DNA of 64,000 bases from Todiramphus chloris collaris (GCA_025345505.1 JANVCC010000270.1:2400269-2464268), one strand, 5' to 3'. Counted from the first letter of the stretch, positions 1 through 14,800 are shown. The notes: generated by a model from the letters alone, not told the origin. Translations and numbers: made by a program.

Positions 1-721
1 AAAGATACACAGCGGGCACAGATGAAACTGTTTAGTCCAGACCAATTTTGCAGAAAGGGTGCATCTTGTGCACCATAAAAAAGCACCAGGGATGGAAAAA
101 GTATCCTCTTTTGCAAGTGAACTTGGTGAGTACAGAGAAAATAACCAGGCTGCTATAATTTGGAGCAAACTTCTTTGCTTCCCATTAAAAATAATTGAAA
201 AATCAGTTCTTTTCATGCAGTCGTGCATAAGCATTTATTTCACAGTGTTGATCTTGTCTTTTCCTAACTGTTTCTTGCTTCAAAAATTCCTTTGCTGTCG
301 TTCTCAGATGATTATCTCGGAACATGTGCTTTTGTCATTAATTTTGTTCTTTGTTTTACCAACTTCTGGTTGGCTTGCAGTCGATCTGCAGGCTGTGTGG
401 ATCTTATTATCAGTCCCTGCTCAGTTTGTCCTCTAAGTGTGATTTCTTCCCCCGTGCCCTGAAAGGCTCCCTTTGTAATGTGTCAGTGTTCCGCTATGGG
501 AGCCGGTGCCAAAGGATTTTGTGGAGGCCCAGAGGTACGAATGGTTTGAGAAAGGATGGAGATAATACATCTGTTGATAACTGAAAAATGTGATGGTTGG
601 CATTTCCCAGGAAGCTGCTGAGCTTCTGATGGCTGGAAGACTGTGCCAGGGTATAGATCCTTCTGTCGTCGTCTCTCCTCTTGTGTTTGTCACTAAACGT
701 TTCATACTGGCCACCCTTCAT

Positions 722-820
722 AGAATGGGTTGGGTGGGAAGGGACCTTGAAAAGTCACCTGGTCCAACCCCCCTGCAGGGAGCAGTGCCATCTGCAACTC
801 GAGCAGGGTGCTCAACTGTT
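722..820 (-). mobile_element. CR1 LINE 3' fragment
   Basis: It begins GAATGGGTTGGGTGGGAAGG and continues through the CTGGTCCAACCCCC and CTGCAGGGAGCAG blocks. This matches the antisense 3' end of the CR1 type also seen at 18058 and 49852. Confidence 0.85.
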
Positions 821-3800
821 AATTAACATTGACAACAATTAAATAGAAGGAAGTGGAGTTGGGTAAGAGAAAGAAAACCGTTTCCCCGATACTTGTTCTT
901 GCGTAATAAATTCGTTCACTGTATTTGTGCTTCCCCCTACAAACAAGTGAATGTGTTGGTAGAGATGTGGGTGAAGGGGTTAAAATCTGCCTGGAAGTGG
1001 GATAGTAAAAAAGGGAATTTTGAATTCAAGTGCATGTTCTTCCTCTTTACTCTTTGGGCCAATGGGTTTCCAAGAGGCAGGATCTGATCCTTCCGTACAC
1101 TCCTCTTAGGTGCTCCTGACAGTTTTGTGGTGACCGTTAATTACTACCGTGTGTTGATTACTTCTGTGTGTTGAGAACGCAGCTGATACGAGTTTGGTTT
1201 GTAGTTGGGGGGGCTGCAAAAGGCACTTTGGAGAACTCAGGAGAGCCTGCCACTGTATTTGGGGGAGCAGGAGTTTGCATATGAGTAAATGCCTTGCAAA
1301 TCAGGTGTATTTGCTCGAGGGAGTACTCGTCAGGAGCAAGGAGGAAATGCTGGTAGCTAAGCCTAGACCATTTCACTTGAGATGCCTTGAGCTGCTGCTG
1401 AGTGCAGAGTCCAGGAGAAACAAACAGGTTGCACGGGGCAGGAGGTGCTGGGAGTTGTGGGCTTGCCAGTCCCAGTGCAGGTATAACCGGAGGATCACGG
1501 ACCCCAGCTGCAGGAAAAGGACATCCCATTGAGCCAAAACCCTACTCGAAAGAAACGAAAATTTCCTGACAACTGGAAATCCTGCTTTCCCGCCAGCTCC
1601 ATACCTGGCTCTGGTTTCATCTCTTAATGGAAACAACCTGCGAGACCCTAATTACTGGCTGACAGCTCAGGACAGAGGAGGTAACGGCACCACTAAAGTG
1701 CAGGAAGCAGATTTCACGAGCGCTTTGTCAACTGTCCTGCCCTGGATTCGTGGTCTGGCCCCAGGTCCCTACCTTGGAGAGGATCACCCTGCAGCACGGT
1801 GTGATCTGGGTCAGCTGGGAACGGATGATACGGGATTTAGTGCTACCTCCGTGCTTTTATCTTGGCTTTATGTTGCCTGTGGGAGGCACGGGCTGACAGA
1901 TGACTTGGCCAGGAGCCTGCCAACGTGAGGTCAAATAGGTAGCAAAGAGCGGAGCAAGCTTAAGCCACTGGAAGACTTTTGCCATCTCTTGGTTCTTCAT
2001 CACTTGTTTTTTTTTCTTCTTTTATTTGGTATTCAGAGTCTTAAAGCTGTGTTCACCGCACCAGCAAACCACAGCATCAGCATTAATACTGGCGTTCAAC
2101 CCCTTGCCCTCTGTTTTATTGGACAGATCATTTTGCAGGTCTGACCTGGAGCTTGGCTTCACACACACTTCACTCAGCACAACGAGGGGCCAACAACAGC
2201 CACTGGGGATGAGGAGATGTCCAGAATGGCATCCTGGAAGCAGAAAGGCAGACAGCAACCTCTAAGCGATGTAGGACATGGGGACACTCCTCCCGGAGCT
2301 AGGATCTACCATCCTGGCTATACAGGTGGCTTCAGAGGTGCTGGATTCAAACTATGGCTTGTCTTTCCTCTCCCTGTTTTCTTTTGATTATTTGATTTTT
2401 TCCTTTTGGTGCTTCAAAACAGTTTTCGCTGGAATTCTTGCCAGTTTGTCATTAGAGGTACGATTTACATACTTGTTTTGAAGGCCAGCCCATGGGTCCT
2501 CTCTTCTTCTAACAGACCTGAAGAAGTGAACACAGTGTGATGCAGAACCTTTACGTGGTTTTGGTAGGACCTTGGTGCTGAGGTGGGTTCATCAGCAGTA
2601 ACCCCAATTGTTCTTTATTAAACATGGCACTGGAAAATGATAGGAACTGATGGTGTCATCCCATCCCCTGTATATGCATGCACATATACGCACCTATAGA
2701 CGTGCCTCGTTTGTGCAGTAGCTAAATGGTTACATGATTTTGTGACAGTTCCTGTAAGATGACTCTCTCTTGCTTCCTGCATCGCCAAAAAAACTCCTTG
2801 TTTTTTTATTTTTAACATTAAATGTAGGCAGGACCTATTACTGCCCGTAAGAACGCGTGTGAATGCATGCCTAGATAAAAAGGCGTGGAGGGCAGAGCGG
2901 TGTGGGTTTGTTTCCCTTGGAAGGACCACTGCAGTGTTGATACCTTAAAAAAAAGAAAAGAAAAGAAAGAAAACACAAAAAAAACCCTTGAACACACCCC
3001 TCACACCCTTCTGCGGTGTGAAGACCCTCTGGGCTTTGCTCATCTCCAGGTCTGGGTGAGAAGAGGCTCAGAGATTTTTCTGTCTCTGAGCTTCTTTAAA
3101 GAGTGTTTCCTTTAAAAATCTGTTTATGGCTGGGGAGGACATGCCTGAAAAAACATTTGCACATAAAACATCTGCTAAGTGAATCTCCACACACTGAGAT
3201 CAAGAGAACGTGAAGAAATATGTACTTCCAAGGACCTCTCTGCCAATTGGAGCCTCCTTCAGAAAATAAATACAATCTCCCTACGAGTCTCCGGTAACTT
3301 AGTTACTGAAAAATAAATGGAGCTACTTAGACCCTTGAACCTTCTTCCCCCCGCTAAGTCTGCAGCGAAGGCATAAAATTGCATCGGAATGAGAACGCGC
3401 CGCAGCCAAAGAGCTGGGTTTTAATGTCCCTTTGCTGTCTTGTCAGGCAGTGACAGAGCTGGGGTGTGTGTGAACTAACCGCTTCCAGCGGGAAGTTAAA
3501 GCCTCGCAGAGCCCTTCTTAAAACCTCCCCACGCCAAAAAGGAGCGGCATCCCCCGCGAGGGGCTGGCAGAGGCGTGGCACGGGGCTGCGAAGGGCTTTT
3601 CCCTGTTCATTGCTTCATTTCTCTTCCCTCCTTTGGCCAGGCGGAGGGCTCGCTGCAGCCGCACAACTCCCTTCTCCTCTCTATTTCAGTTTATTAGGCC
3701 GTTCAAACCCTCCCTGGTCCCTGCCCTGTGCTGTGACCCAGTGTGCCCCGTTCAAACCCTCCGTGGTCGTGGCAGGCAGTGGTGAGCTACAGATGTTTTT

Positions 3801-5261
3801 ACAGTTCGTTTCCCAACAGCTGGTTTTTTTCCCTTCTTTCATCTGTTTTTCCTGTATTTATCAAGTCCCCGAGGATGGCTGATGGCAAGCAACACCAGCA
3901 GGGGCTGCCAGGGTGCCAGCCCTTGCACGGGGACCTGGGGCAGACCCCCAGGTGGCATCTCCTACCGAAAAGGGGGGGTTTGCTTTGGCAGGTCACAGCG
4001 AGCCTGGGGAACGGAGCCCATGGGTGGACAAACCAACATACCTACAGCTTCTCCTGCAATGATGGGGGAAAGAGACAGAAAAGCTCTTGAGATGAGGATG
4101 GGTCACTCCAGGGCCCTCTCCGCGGCAGCCAGAGCCATGCTCTGCCTCGAGGACGTGCCGCTGGAACGGCTTTCACCCCGCTTCGAGTGCTTCAGATGAG
4201 CTCTGAGTATCAAAATGTCCCGGGTCAGCACAGTCTCCCTTGCTGCTCTTCCCTGGGGTGCTGGGACCTGTCCCATAGCGGGAGAAGATGTTTCGCTCGC
4301 AGGTAATGGGCAGCAGGAAGGAGGAAAACAAAGCAGAGTGCCCTGTTTGGCCAGCTGACAAAAATCCCCAGGCATCCGCGACTCAATCCTTGGCTCAGGA
4401 GCCGGATTTTTTTTTTTTTCTCCCATTCACATTCCCTTTCTGCGGATTGTTTAAGGGGAGGAAAGTCCAAAGATGAACCCGTCCTCCACCCGCTCTGTAC
4501 CAAAGCTGTTCGTTTCTTAACTCGTGCACAGAATCGTGCCTGTGCTCTGTCTGCTGCTTCGCCTTTCGCCTTTTCTTGTTCAAAGCGAGCGCTGCCGGGA
4601 GCTCGGGGGCTGTTGCAGCCCCGCTTGCTTCTGTGGTGAGAAGCCAGTGAAGCTGAGGACTCCCTTCTTTTTAAACGAGGTTTCTAACAGCAAGTTTCGA
4701 GTGCTGCCTGGAGCGGAGGATGCTCAGGGAGTTGGTTGGTTGAGGGTCAGGTCCGGCTTTGTTAACTCGGGGGGTCTCTCAGCTCTTCTGTCACTGCATT
4801 GTCAAGTCAGGGCCGGGCAGATAATGACTTGTGACAGCTGTACAACTCTGAGAAATAAGTTTGTGTGTTTTTTTTTTTTTTGTGTGGATTCTGGGAGTGG
4901 CAGCTGGCAAGTTGGGTGCCAGGCTGAAGGGTTTGCTGGGCAAAGAAGCGAGCGCTAAAATGATTTTGCATTTTGTGAGATCCTTTTCGTAGAAGGGCTC
5001 AACTGGTCGGCCCTCGTGCCGAGTTAAAGTAACCCTGGGGTCTTGCAAAGCCGAGCGCAGGGCGCTGCAATTCTCTTACTGAACAGCTTCTTGCAGAGCG
5101 GGTGTCGTGGGGACGACACTGGGAGGGAAGGAAAAAGCTCTGAGAAGTTGAATTTGCATAGAATAAAAGTTGTGCGATCTGGCAAGGAGCTCCGTGACCA
5201 GGAGGCTGAAGCCTGGTCTCCATCTTTCACGTCTTTATGGAGAGCGTCATCAGGGGGGGAT

Positions 5262-5465
5262 GTTTTACCTGACATCCAACCTAAACCTCCCCTGGTGCAA
5301 CTTGAGGTCGGTTCCTCTTGTCCCATCACTTGTTCCCTGGGAGCAGAGCCCGACCCCCCTGGCTCCAACGTCCTGTCAGGAGCTGTCAGAGCCAGCAGGT
5401 CTCCCCTCAGCCTCCTTTGCTCCAGGCTGAACAAGCCCAGGGCCCTCAGCCGCTCTGCACTAAGA
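5262..5465 (-). mobile_element. CR1 LINE fragment
   Basis: Antisense CR1 body with the blocks CCTAAACCTCCCCTGG, CACTTGTTCCCTGGGAG and CTCCCCTCAGCCTCC, then CTCCAGGCTGAACAAGCCCA. The 3' tail is absent. Confidence 0.85.
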
Positions 5466-6139
5466 ATGTCTCCTGTGATTGTTGCATTTCAGTGACTGTT
5501 AAAAAAAATACTGTGTGTAGATTCACACTTGGAGAGGATGCTGGGAGAACAATTAATTGCACTTCTGTTCAGCATTGTTTTTGGCCAAGTTGTTTTACCA
5601 AAAAGGGCTTAGTTTCAGAATACTAAATGTGAAAATCTGTGCTGCATGACTTCAGTTATTAACAACAGAAAAACTGTCCCATATGTTTTACTGGCAGAGA
5701 AAACATATTTTTACATAATAGAATTAGAGCAGAAGATATTATTCCCTCTTGGAGATATTATAGTATATTTAATATGAACTTGGAAGCTACATTTCCAAAC
5801 AGTTTGATTCCAAAAGCTTGTTAAAGTTCGATTTGTGCTCTCGGATCTTTGATTTATGTTGCTTGTTTGCGTCCTCATTAGCTGGGAAAACATCAACTGA
5901 CAGCTGTGAAGTTGTGACTGTGTGTCTTGCCACTCCTTAGTCTTAATTCCCAGGGAACACCTTTGCTTTTATGGGGTTTACAGCTGGAAGTGTGGTTTTC
6001 CTGGCTAAACGTATGAAGAAAGTGCAGATAGAAATGACCTTCTGCCCCCGCAGAGCTGCTCCGTACCAGGGCAAGCGTTGACGTTTATGAACACGCTGTT
6101 TTGTGTGTGTTATGGTGATGGCTGGAAGCCTTCATCCGA

Positions 6140-6225
6140 CCTGGTACTCGTCCGTTGTGCAAGGCACTCTATAGAAGGAGCAATCCTTGCCTAGGGAGTT
6201 TACAGTCTAATTAAAACTGGATGCA
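6140..6225 (+). mobile_element. Possible ancient amniote SINE/LINE remnant
   Basis: The run GTGCAAGGCACTCTATAGAA, then CCTTGCCTAGGGAGTTTACAG and TCTAATTAAA resembles the 'cctgcc...agagcttacagtctaa' segment of old amniote interspersed repeats. It is diverged and the family is uncertain. Confidence 0.35.
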
Positions 6226-7184
6226 ATAAATGGCTTTACTCAAAAGCTAAAAGGCAATGGGAAGAGGGAAAAGCACAGTGGGTTTTGTTGCTTCCAGATT
6301 TAAAACCCCAAAATTCCCAGCCAAAGGGTGAATGGAGTATTTTAAGCTGTGAAACTCGTTGTTTTATATTCTTTCCTGGTCACGTTTATACAGTTACGTT
6401 CAGATGAGGGTTATGAGGGTAGAAAGATCTTGTGGTGAGAGCCTGAACAAGTGCAGAGCTAATGGAAGCACCTCTGCTGGGGTCTTGGACCTCAATACTG
6501 CAGCCTCGACTGTCATCAGCTCAGGATGCGAAGAGGCACAGGCAGAGCGTTAATAAAAGTCTCTGCATTAATTACACTCTCGCTGGGCATCTTTGACCAG
6601 GCATTTAATCTATGCCTTGACCTGCTGATGATTCCAGGTTGCTACTGGTCCTCCCTCTGCCTTTGATTAAAAGCGAGTTGCAGCTCACGGTGCTTGTTCT
6701 GCTGTCCCACCACCCTTCGAGGGAAGATGTTGACATTTCTTCCAGAACTTGGCCTGGGAAGAGCCCTTCCCATCACCGTCCCTCTTGCAAATGGTCACAA
6801 ACACCATCAGTTTATTTGTTCAGGGCACGTTTCAGTACAGCAATGCCAGTAAAGAAAGAGAAATCCCTGTGGAAAGTGCTGGAGACGTCACCGTTTCAGC
6901 AGCACACCTGCCTCCTAACAAAATTGCTTTTGTTAGGAAAAGGAAGAAATTTCTTGCGGCTCCGAACACGTGAACTGAATCTTGCGTTCCGTCTTGGCTT
7001 CTTAAAATCCCCTCTTTTTAGCATAGGATGTTACTGGAGGCGGGGAGGAAAGAAATCTGCTTCAGAGAGGTGCCTCTAGGCAGTAATTGGAGATCAGAAA
7101 AATATTTAAAGACTGGCGTAAGCACATTTTAACAATGCTGAAAGAAACCAAAGGCAAAACTCGTGGTGTTTCTTTTGCGACTGC

Positions 7185-7206
7185 TTTTTTTTTGGGGGGG
7201 GGGGGG
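7185..7206 (+). repeat. T9-G13 homopolymer junction
   Basis: Nine T followed by thirteen G (G at 7194-7206). Such runs can form G-quadruplexes and are prone to sequencing errors. Confidence 0.9.
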
Positions 7207-10200
7207 TGCTGTTAAGGAAAGGAATACCCCAAGGCTAACATCTGGTGAGCTTCCAGCTGCACGTTGTCCAGCAGCATCCTGCCTCTGACCAACCCGCAGG
7301 AGGTCTTCTCCTTTCTGCTTACAAGCCTTCAGAGGAGGTAAAAAACCAATTACTTCTTCAATTCACACCAAATATAGTTAAGTGGTAATTTATTTTGTCA
7401 TCCTTTGGCCTTTCCTCGTGAAAATATTGGTGTTGGGTTTCTTTTGTTGAGCTCACCATCCCCCCCCACCTATGATGGGTAGGGATCTGGCCACCCCTGA
7501 CCAAAGAAGGAAGGAAGAGAAGTTTGGGCTAGTTGGTACCAGCCAGAGCGGGCAGGAGGATCTGCTCCTCCTGCTGCTCTCCCATACCTGCAGCTGTCAT
7601 GCCATGTTTGTTCCCAGCTGGCTCGGTGGGACAGCAGCCAAACCTGGATTTCCAGACTGACGATGTAGTTACTGGGGTCATTTTTCCTTTGACTTGACCA
7701 GGACCTTGTTTTAGAAGCAGTTTTTTCTCATGGGTCAAACTTGCCACCACTTACCTACCTTGACATCCTTCTTGGCATCCTTCTCCCTTCTCCCTCTATC
7801 AAAATGGCCAGACCTCTTGTGCTTTTCAAACCTAGGTTGCAGTTGTTATGAAACGCTTTGGGTTTGTTTTCTTAACTCCTTAAAAGTTTTTACTTTTGAT
7901 CATTAGGTTGATAGACTGAAGTTGAGCTCTTTGTCACTGTTCTGGGTTTTTTTGGTACATTGAAACCTGATGGAGAGCTACCTGTGAGAACTCGTGCTGT
8001 GAAGTTGGGGGTTTTTTTGCCTGGTTGGGTCCGAGTGCTTCTGAAAGGGAAGCAAATCCAGGTGAAAGGAAAATTGTTTCCCCTTGATCAACATTTTAGG
8101 AGTAAATGTCACCTTCAGATGCACATCCAGAACTACCCCTGTGGCAAGGAGGGGCTGAATTTAGGGTTTGATGCTGTGACCTACTACGATTAAATACTGA
8201 GACAGGGTACAAATGGATTTTGCCAAGTCCTGTGTTGCCTACATATTTAATTTTCTAACTTACTCTCCAGTAGTTTTAAGAAATGGCTGGGAAGGTCCAG
8301 CACAAAGCCAGAATGTGAGTTTATCGTTACGCTGCTGTTGGCTGGGCAATTTAGAGTAAAGCACAGCGTGTATTTTGGAAAAGCCAAAGTAAATATTAGG
8401 ACTTCGTGCCTCGCGTCCTCTCCGTAGTCGCTCTGCGTATCACCAGCAGTAACGAAGGAATCGAACTTGCTGGCGGTCACCTCCCTGGAGCATGCCAAGG
8501 GGATTTGTGGAGGTGGCTTGTTCGGGACAGTTTTTTTCTCCCCGGTAGGTACCGTGGCCGAGTTACGGAATGGTCGTGTCACTGACAATAATCCCTGTGT
8601 ATTTGGACAGTGGCTTCAGGAAACCCCTGTCTAGTTGGAGGATTATCTTAATCTGGGTCAAGAGATAGTGCTCAGAATTTGCAGGAGGCAAAAGGTGTTT
8701 GGGGTGGCTTTGTTTACCCCAGGAAGCTGAAGAGAGGTCGCTGACAAATTCTGTGGATGGTCGTGATTGCAGAGGGTATCCGAGCTGAGTAAGTGCAGAT
8801 GCTGTGGTTGGGCTGTGCACCGAGTCTGCTATGAGTGGACATGGCAAACAGGGCTGCTTTTCTGTCTGCTGGTCATACCCTGAGAAGTATTACTGCACCT
8901 GGGGAAAGAAAACGGTGATAGAACCACCAGAGAAGCAGGATCCATCCTGGGGATTGAGTTACGTCGGGAGGTGCTGCTGTCTCTAACCCCCATGGTTTGG
9001 GGGGTTGTATTACAAGGATGTGGCCGAAATACTCGGTCATGGGCAAATGAAAGATTACTACAAGGAGGGTGACAGGACACAAATCATGTGGGCAGGGTCA
9101 AATGCCAGTAGGCTTTCAGGTGCTGGTGCAGCTTTATGGATTTTGTTCATGGGACAGCCAGTCAGCAAATGGGATGAATGGCACTTGAAGATGGTCCCAA
9201 AGGTAGTTTTTTTTGTTCTTTCTGTTGGGGCAGGATGTAGCTCTTCTCTGTCAGTAAACTTTTACTCAAGGAGGAGCCTTGTTCCAACTGGTGAAAGGGC
9301 CAGCATCGTCCTTCAGGTAATTATATCCACCACAAAAAGGTTTTGTGTGTCAAAGGAGCTTGACCCGATTCATCAGGTGGGTGAGGAGCTTCTTTCATTG
9401 CTACGAAATGATGATCTCTGTGATAGACGTGGAGAACAATGATGTTAGGCTTGGCTAATTGCAGCCTTTCTGAGTAGTAATTAACATGTCAGAAATGTAG
9501 TTATTCTTGAGGGAAACTCTGAAACTTTCTTTGCTTCCTATTGAAAAAAAAAAAAAAAAAAAAGCAACCCAAAAAAGACCCCAAACCACAAATGGAAGTC
9601 TCCTTGTGACCTAAGGCAAACAATGTAATGCTTTGGGAACCTGTCGGTCGGTGATGTGACCCAGTTGGTGCCTGTTGGGAGGTGGCTGCAGGTAAAGAGG
9701 GTTGCCAGCAGCAGCTCTAGCTTGGCTCTTGCCGAAAGCGGAGGAGATCACGTTGTGCATGTGAGGCTTCTTAATACCCCTGGCAGCTGTGAGACTTTCC
9801 AAGACCGTAAAAGCAGCTTATCTCCCGAGGAGGAGAGTTCCCTCGCCATTCCCCTCCAAAATTAGACAGATTAACTTCCTAAGAAATGGCGAGTTATTCC
9901 ACCCCAAACTTGTGCTGCTCGCTCAAGCTAATCTCTGGAGGGCTGAAAGGCCTCCTGTCTGTGATTGGAATCATATGATAAAGCCTTGCTCGCTCTCTCT
10001 TTTATTGTGCCAAAAAGTTTGTCTTGCTTTTGATCTAGCTGAGAGCTGAAGAGGCTTTCAGTGTGTTTATGTGAGTTGTACGGAGTATTTTGAGAGAAGG
10101 ATACTGGGTCTTATCTCTGGGCTTCTGCCCTGGTACCTCCTCATACCCAGGTGGTGATGCTCGGGTATCTGCTGTACCTTCCCCTTCCTCCTGCTGGCAC

Positions 10201-11344
10201 CTCCCCCCCCACGGTGGGATTTTTCAGACCTGGGGCAGAATGCGGATGAAACAGGGAGGGTAAAGGTGTTATCTGAATTTGCAGATTGCATTCTGCAGGC
10301 TGAGGAGAAGGGAATGCTGCAGACCGCTGTGGTCAGGCATCCCCTCCCACATCCCCTGGCCCTGTGCTGGGGATGGTCCTTGTGTCTGCTGCTGTGCCAG
10401 GGCACGGTCTGTAAAAATCCAGTCAGTAAATGCTGCGTAGTAATCAATAGATGCAATGAATAATCTCCTGCTCCTCCCTATAATCCACTAATCCTTTCCT
10501 GATGGACACTGGGTTTGCTGCTGAAGAGGTTTAGCTTTGGCGTAAAGTAATACTATAAACAGTTTGGGGTTTTTCCCCCAAAAAAAGACTAACTTTCCAC
10601 TTTATTGAATGCTCAAGAGTCTTCTACATCAAAAAACTTTTACAGACTTTTTCGTAAGAGCGCGCGCACACTTTCCTCCTCCTCCCCCCCAAAAAAATCC
10701 CAAGGAAAAAAAAAAGAAATCTTTCCAACGTTCAATACATCAGGGTTGTAAAAATACAAGTACACGGGTGAAGGAGGGTCCTTCTGGATCCTCGCTGCTC
10801 TGCAGAGCTGTAGCAAACAGGCTTGGCTTGGGCAGGCAAAGGTGGCATTTCAGGAGGAGGAGGAGGAAGAGTTCTTCCAAGGTGTGTTTTCAGTGTTGGT
10901 ACCGGATGCTGATGCTGAGGTGCCCCCCTTGCTGCTGCAACTGTGGGTGGCTGGTGTGGGAACCTGGCTTCTCATTCTGGCATGGAGAGCCTAGCCACTG
11001 GGCTTATGGCAGAGCCTGAGTGTGCTGGTGCTGGGGGGAAGCTTAGGGATGTGATGTGGGCTACAGACGCCCTGCAAAGTCAGTTCCTCTCTGGCTCCCC
11101 AGGGTGCAGTAGGTTGGTACCGCTCCTGCTTGGCTTATTGCTAGCTGGGATTGAGGGTCCTGGGAAAAACTTGTCCCCGAAAGCTCTGAAGGGAGGGAGA
11201 AAAGTGGAACTGCAGGGCATGTGGTTAGTTGAGCAGTCTGCAATTTGGGAATGTCAAAGCAGGCTCCCAGGCCCTCTTCTGATAAGATGAAACACTCTAA
11301 ACTGTGTCAAAAAAAGGAGACTTCCAAAACCAACTGAATTTGGA

Positions 11345-11420
11345 TCGCGGCTCAAACCTTGGCTCCCTTCTGACCTTATGTAAATCACGTAATCTCCCCT
11401 AAGAAACATAAAGGGCCTTG
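11345..11420 (+). mobile_element. Possible MIR SINE remnant
   Basis: TTCTGACCTTATGTAAATCA followed by CGTAATCTCCCCT parallels the MIR core 'tgaccttgggcaagtcacttaacctctc'. Divergence is heavy. Confidence 0.4.
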
Positions 11421-11710
11421 CCCTTTGAACCTGTGGTTCTTGGCTCGTCCCACTCCTGGCTTTCCTGTTCAGCTCCTGGAAGCCACTCATGTTTGCCGGC
11501 GGGTTAGGGAGCTGGCCGCTCTGTCTTTGGAGTGTTTCACAGGACATTCGTTCCTTCATTCATCTAAAAGATTTATCTTCTTTCTGTCACGGTGAAGTTT
11601 TTGCCTTTCTTGGGGTTTTTTTCCTGTGTCTGTCTGTCTTGCTGATCTGAAGTCGGAGTGAGTGACAGATCAAAGCCTGCTTAGCTAACGGCACGTGGGG
11701 AGTAAAGCAT

Positions 11711-11860
11711 CGTTCACTAGGAGGGCGAACAAGCTGCCCGGAGAGGTGGTTGGTGCCCCATCCCTGGATGCCATCCGGGTCCACTTGGACAGGACTCTGA
11801 GCATCCTGCTCTAGTGAGAGGTGCCGCTGCCCATGGATGGAACTAGATGATCTTCATGAT
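11711..11860 (+). mobile_element. CR1 LINE 3' fragment
   Basis: Sense CR1: AAGCTGCCCGGAGAGGTGGT, CCCATCCCTGGATG, CATCCTGCTCTAGTGAGAGG and GGAACTAGATGATCTTC follow the usual order of the 3' region. The final tail is lost. Confidence 0.8.
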
Positions 11861-14800
11861 GATTTTGGATTAACAGAGGGAGGATTGTTATTGTTTTCTT
11901 GCACCCTGGGAAAACATGTGATTTTTCAGCACGGGGAAGCCTGTTACCACCTGCTGAGCATCCCGAGACTCCTGTCTGTACCAGGAGGAGAGCAGAGCAT
12001 CTCCCTCGCTTGCTTCATTCGAAAGAAAAATACCACGAGGAGCTTTTTGAGTGTAGTCTGTGCTGCGCTGAAGGCGCCTACTTGTACCATTTGGAAGCAT
12101 TGTTTTTAAAAGAAATCTTCACAGTTTCCCATGAATCAGTCAGAAAGACAGTAACCAGCTTTGCTTGCGCTGGGTTTCGCTTCCTCCATCGCTTTGGAGA
12201 AGCTCAGCAGGGATATCCAGGTGGTTGCTGTAGTAGAAGTTGGCCCCAAGGGCTCCTTTTCATTTCATTTTGGTTTTTTTTTCCTTTCTTTCGGTGATGA
12301 TTGCAAAAACTTCATGTTTGTTAAAACATTTAATGCCCTGTTGTTTTCCTCCTTTGCGAGCAGGAAGGGAGAAATGTATATTTTCCTTTACAACAAACCA
12401 GCCTTTGTGAGATTGTTATCTGGGCAGTAATTAGCTCTGGTAGTAGCCTGGATTTAACCGTCGCCCTGTGATAACTGCGCAGTTCGGGCGCTGAGATGCT
12501 AATATTTTTTTTGCAGCACGCAGGTTCCTTTTCTTCTCATGGCTTATCTCTGTTTTTAAATGACTCAAAAGAGATGGCATTTTAATCATGCAGATGCATC
12601 AGATGCTCTGGAATGAAAGCAGATCTTCCCCAGGGAGGGTCACCCTGCAGTTTGCATGTAACAAGGGTGACAGTGGATCAATTCCTTGGTAGTTCATTAT
12701 GATGAAAGAAAACAAGCAGGGCATCAACAGCGGGGTTTAGCAGCCTCCCTTGCAAAAAGGAACTCGCAGAACCATTTAAGGCAAAACAGAATCCCAGAGA
12801 GGATCATCAGAGGGCTGAAACGAGAGCGTAAAATACTGCACAGTGAAGAATGTCACAAGAGCTTCGCTGCCTTCGATATCTGTGTGAAAAGTTTCAGGCT
12901 GAGCCTTCCCACAGTATGGGAGGTCATCGAGTGAAGCGGAGTTAGCTCTGTTTATCTCCAGTCCCAGCGACACATGACTTCGTTTGGGGCTTAGGCTCAT
13001 GACTGCTGAAGTGTGAAGTGTCGGGTTAAAAAGCCTACACGCTTTTCACCCATAGGGATTGCCCTGGTTTCATGGGTCAGGTCAGCGCCGTGGCTCAAAG
13101 CCTTGCAAATGATGAATGTTTAATACACGTTCAGCCGGAGCCCTCGAGAAGACAGAATTAACTCTGTGGATGCCCGTGATTGGGGCTTCCTGATACTCAC
13201 CCCTTTGAAGGAATGCAGCGTGCCATCCCTGCTGGCACACTGGGAGCTGAAACTAAACCAGAAGAACACGATTTTCCTCCTCAAACCCTGTTGTTGTTCA
13301 CAGAGTGGTCCTGGCAGTCTGTGCTCCTGCAGCCTCAAAGGTTGCCAGGATGAATTGTATTGCACAAACGTGTCAGGCTTGGACTAAGAGAGGAGAGTAA
13401 GTGTCCAGTTGAGGTCAAGCTAGAAAGTGCTGCTCTTTTTCCTTCCCGAGAGTTTCCAATTTCTGGCCACATTCCTCATATCCTATTCCAAAACTTTAAA
13501 AAAAACCCACCAAAACCCCAATAAAAAAAAACCACCAACCCAACCAACCTCCTAAAAGGCCCTTTTCTATAAGGGTGAAGATTTCTATCCCATATTCTTG
13601 CAATTTTGGTGGCAAAAATTAGCAGATGGAACGTCCACAGGTTATAAACGCTTGGTGAGGCTTTCTGACCTTCCACCCAGCATCTCTGGTGGCTTCTGAC
13701 GTTGTCACTCTCGTGGCTGGTGTCAAAAATGAGTAGCTGAGAAGAAATCGGTGTGTTCTCGTATGCTGTCAGCAATGCTACCTTTGCAGTGGTTTATGAT
13801 GCCTCGAGTATTAGTAACTCAGAAAAGGGGCTAACCCCCCATTTCTTAATAAATATGCTGCCTTTTCTGGAGTGGCATGAAGATAATTTGCCGTGGTCAT
13901 AATTTTAAAGGGATGCAATAGTCTCTGCAGTGTAAAATCCAAGAGGAACAACTTTTTATAGCGGTTACATTCTTCATTAAGACTTTTATTTTTTATTTTT
14001 TAACCTGGAGTACTCACTCATTATTTCAGAACAGCATAGATAATGTCAGTGTTAAGTTCTGTGGCTGAATAAAACAGTGGGATGAAGAGTTGAACTAGTG
14101 CATATTGATTTGTGACTTTTTATATGGTTTAGTAAAAGCACAATTAATTAAATGTCTTAAAATTAAAGTTCTTCTACATATGTCATCTCTTGAAGCCCCC
14201 TCATGGCTTTTGTTGTTCCTGTGCTGAGTGCCAGAGGAAGTATTCTGATCAGCAAGGCTTAAAGGGGGGAAGTTCCTAAAATGGGTTTATGAATCTCATA
14301 AATCTGTTGTTTTGGAGACCTTCTCAGTGTCTGGATGCTGAAACCAGGATGCCACAATCTGTTACCCCAAGCTAAAGGCAACAAAAAGCTCAGCTGAGAT
14401 TCTGGTGTTGGGTTTTTATTTATTTTTGTTTTAATTGAGCATTTGTTCTTAGGAAGCAGAAAGGCTAAGGAGGATGCTGATATTTCCCTCTCACCGCTGG
14501 CGCTAGCGTTGTCTGCTTTCCTTGACTGTGAGAGACAGGGAGAGTTGGGCAATTGGCTGAACCGCAGTAACCAGCGTCACCCGCTTCTCGTTATCTCTGA
14601 TGCTTCCTTAACCATCTGAAAGCTCGAGACCGTGGAGAAAGAAGCAGAGAGCCATTTCTTCTGAAAAACCACACAGTATCTGGCAAAAATTCCAGATCTT
14701 TCAACCAACGACGGGATATATACACTGTTGTCTTTGATCCATACATTGGGGAGGGCTGCACCCCCTGCCCCATCCCCACCCTCCTCCTCCTCCTCGCAGC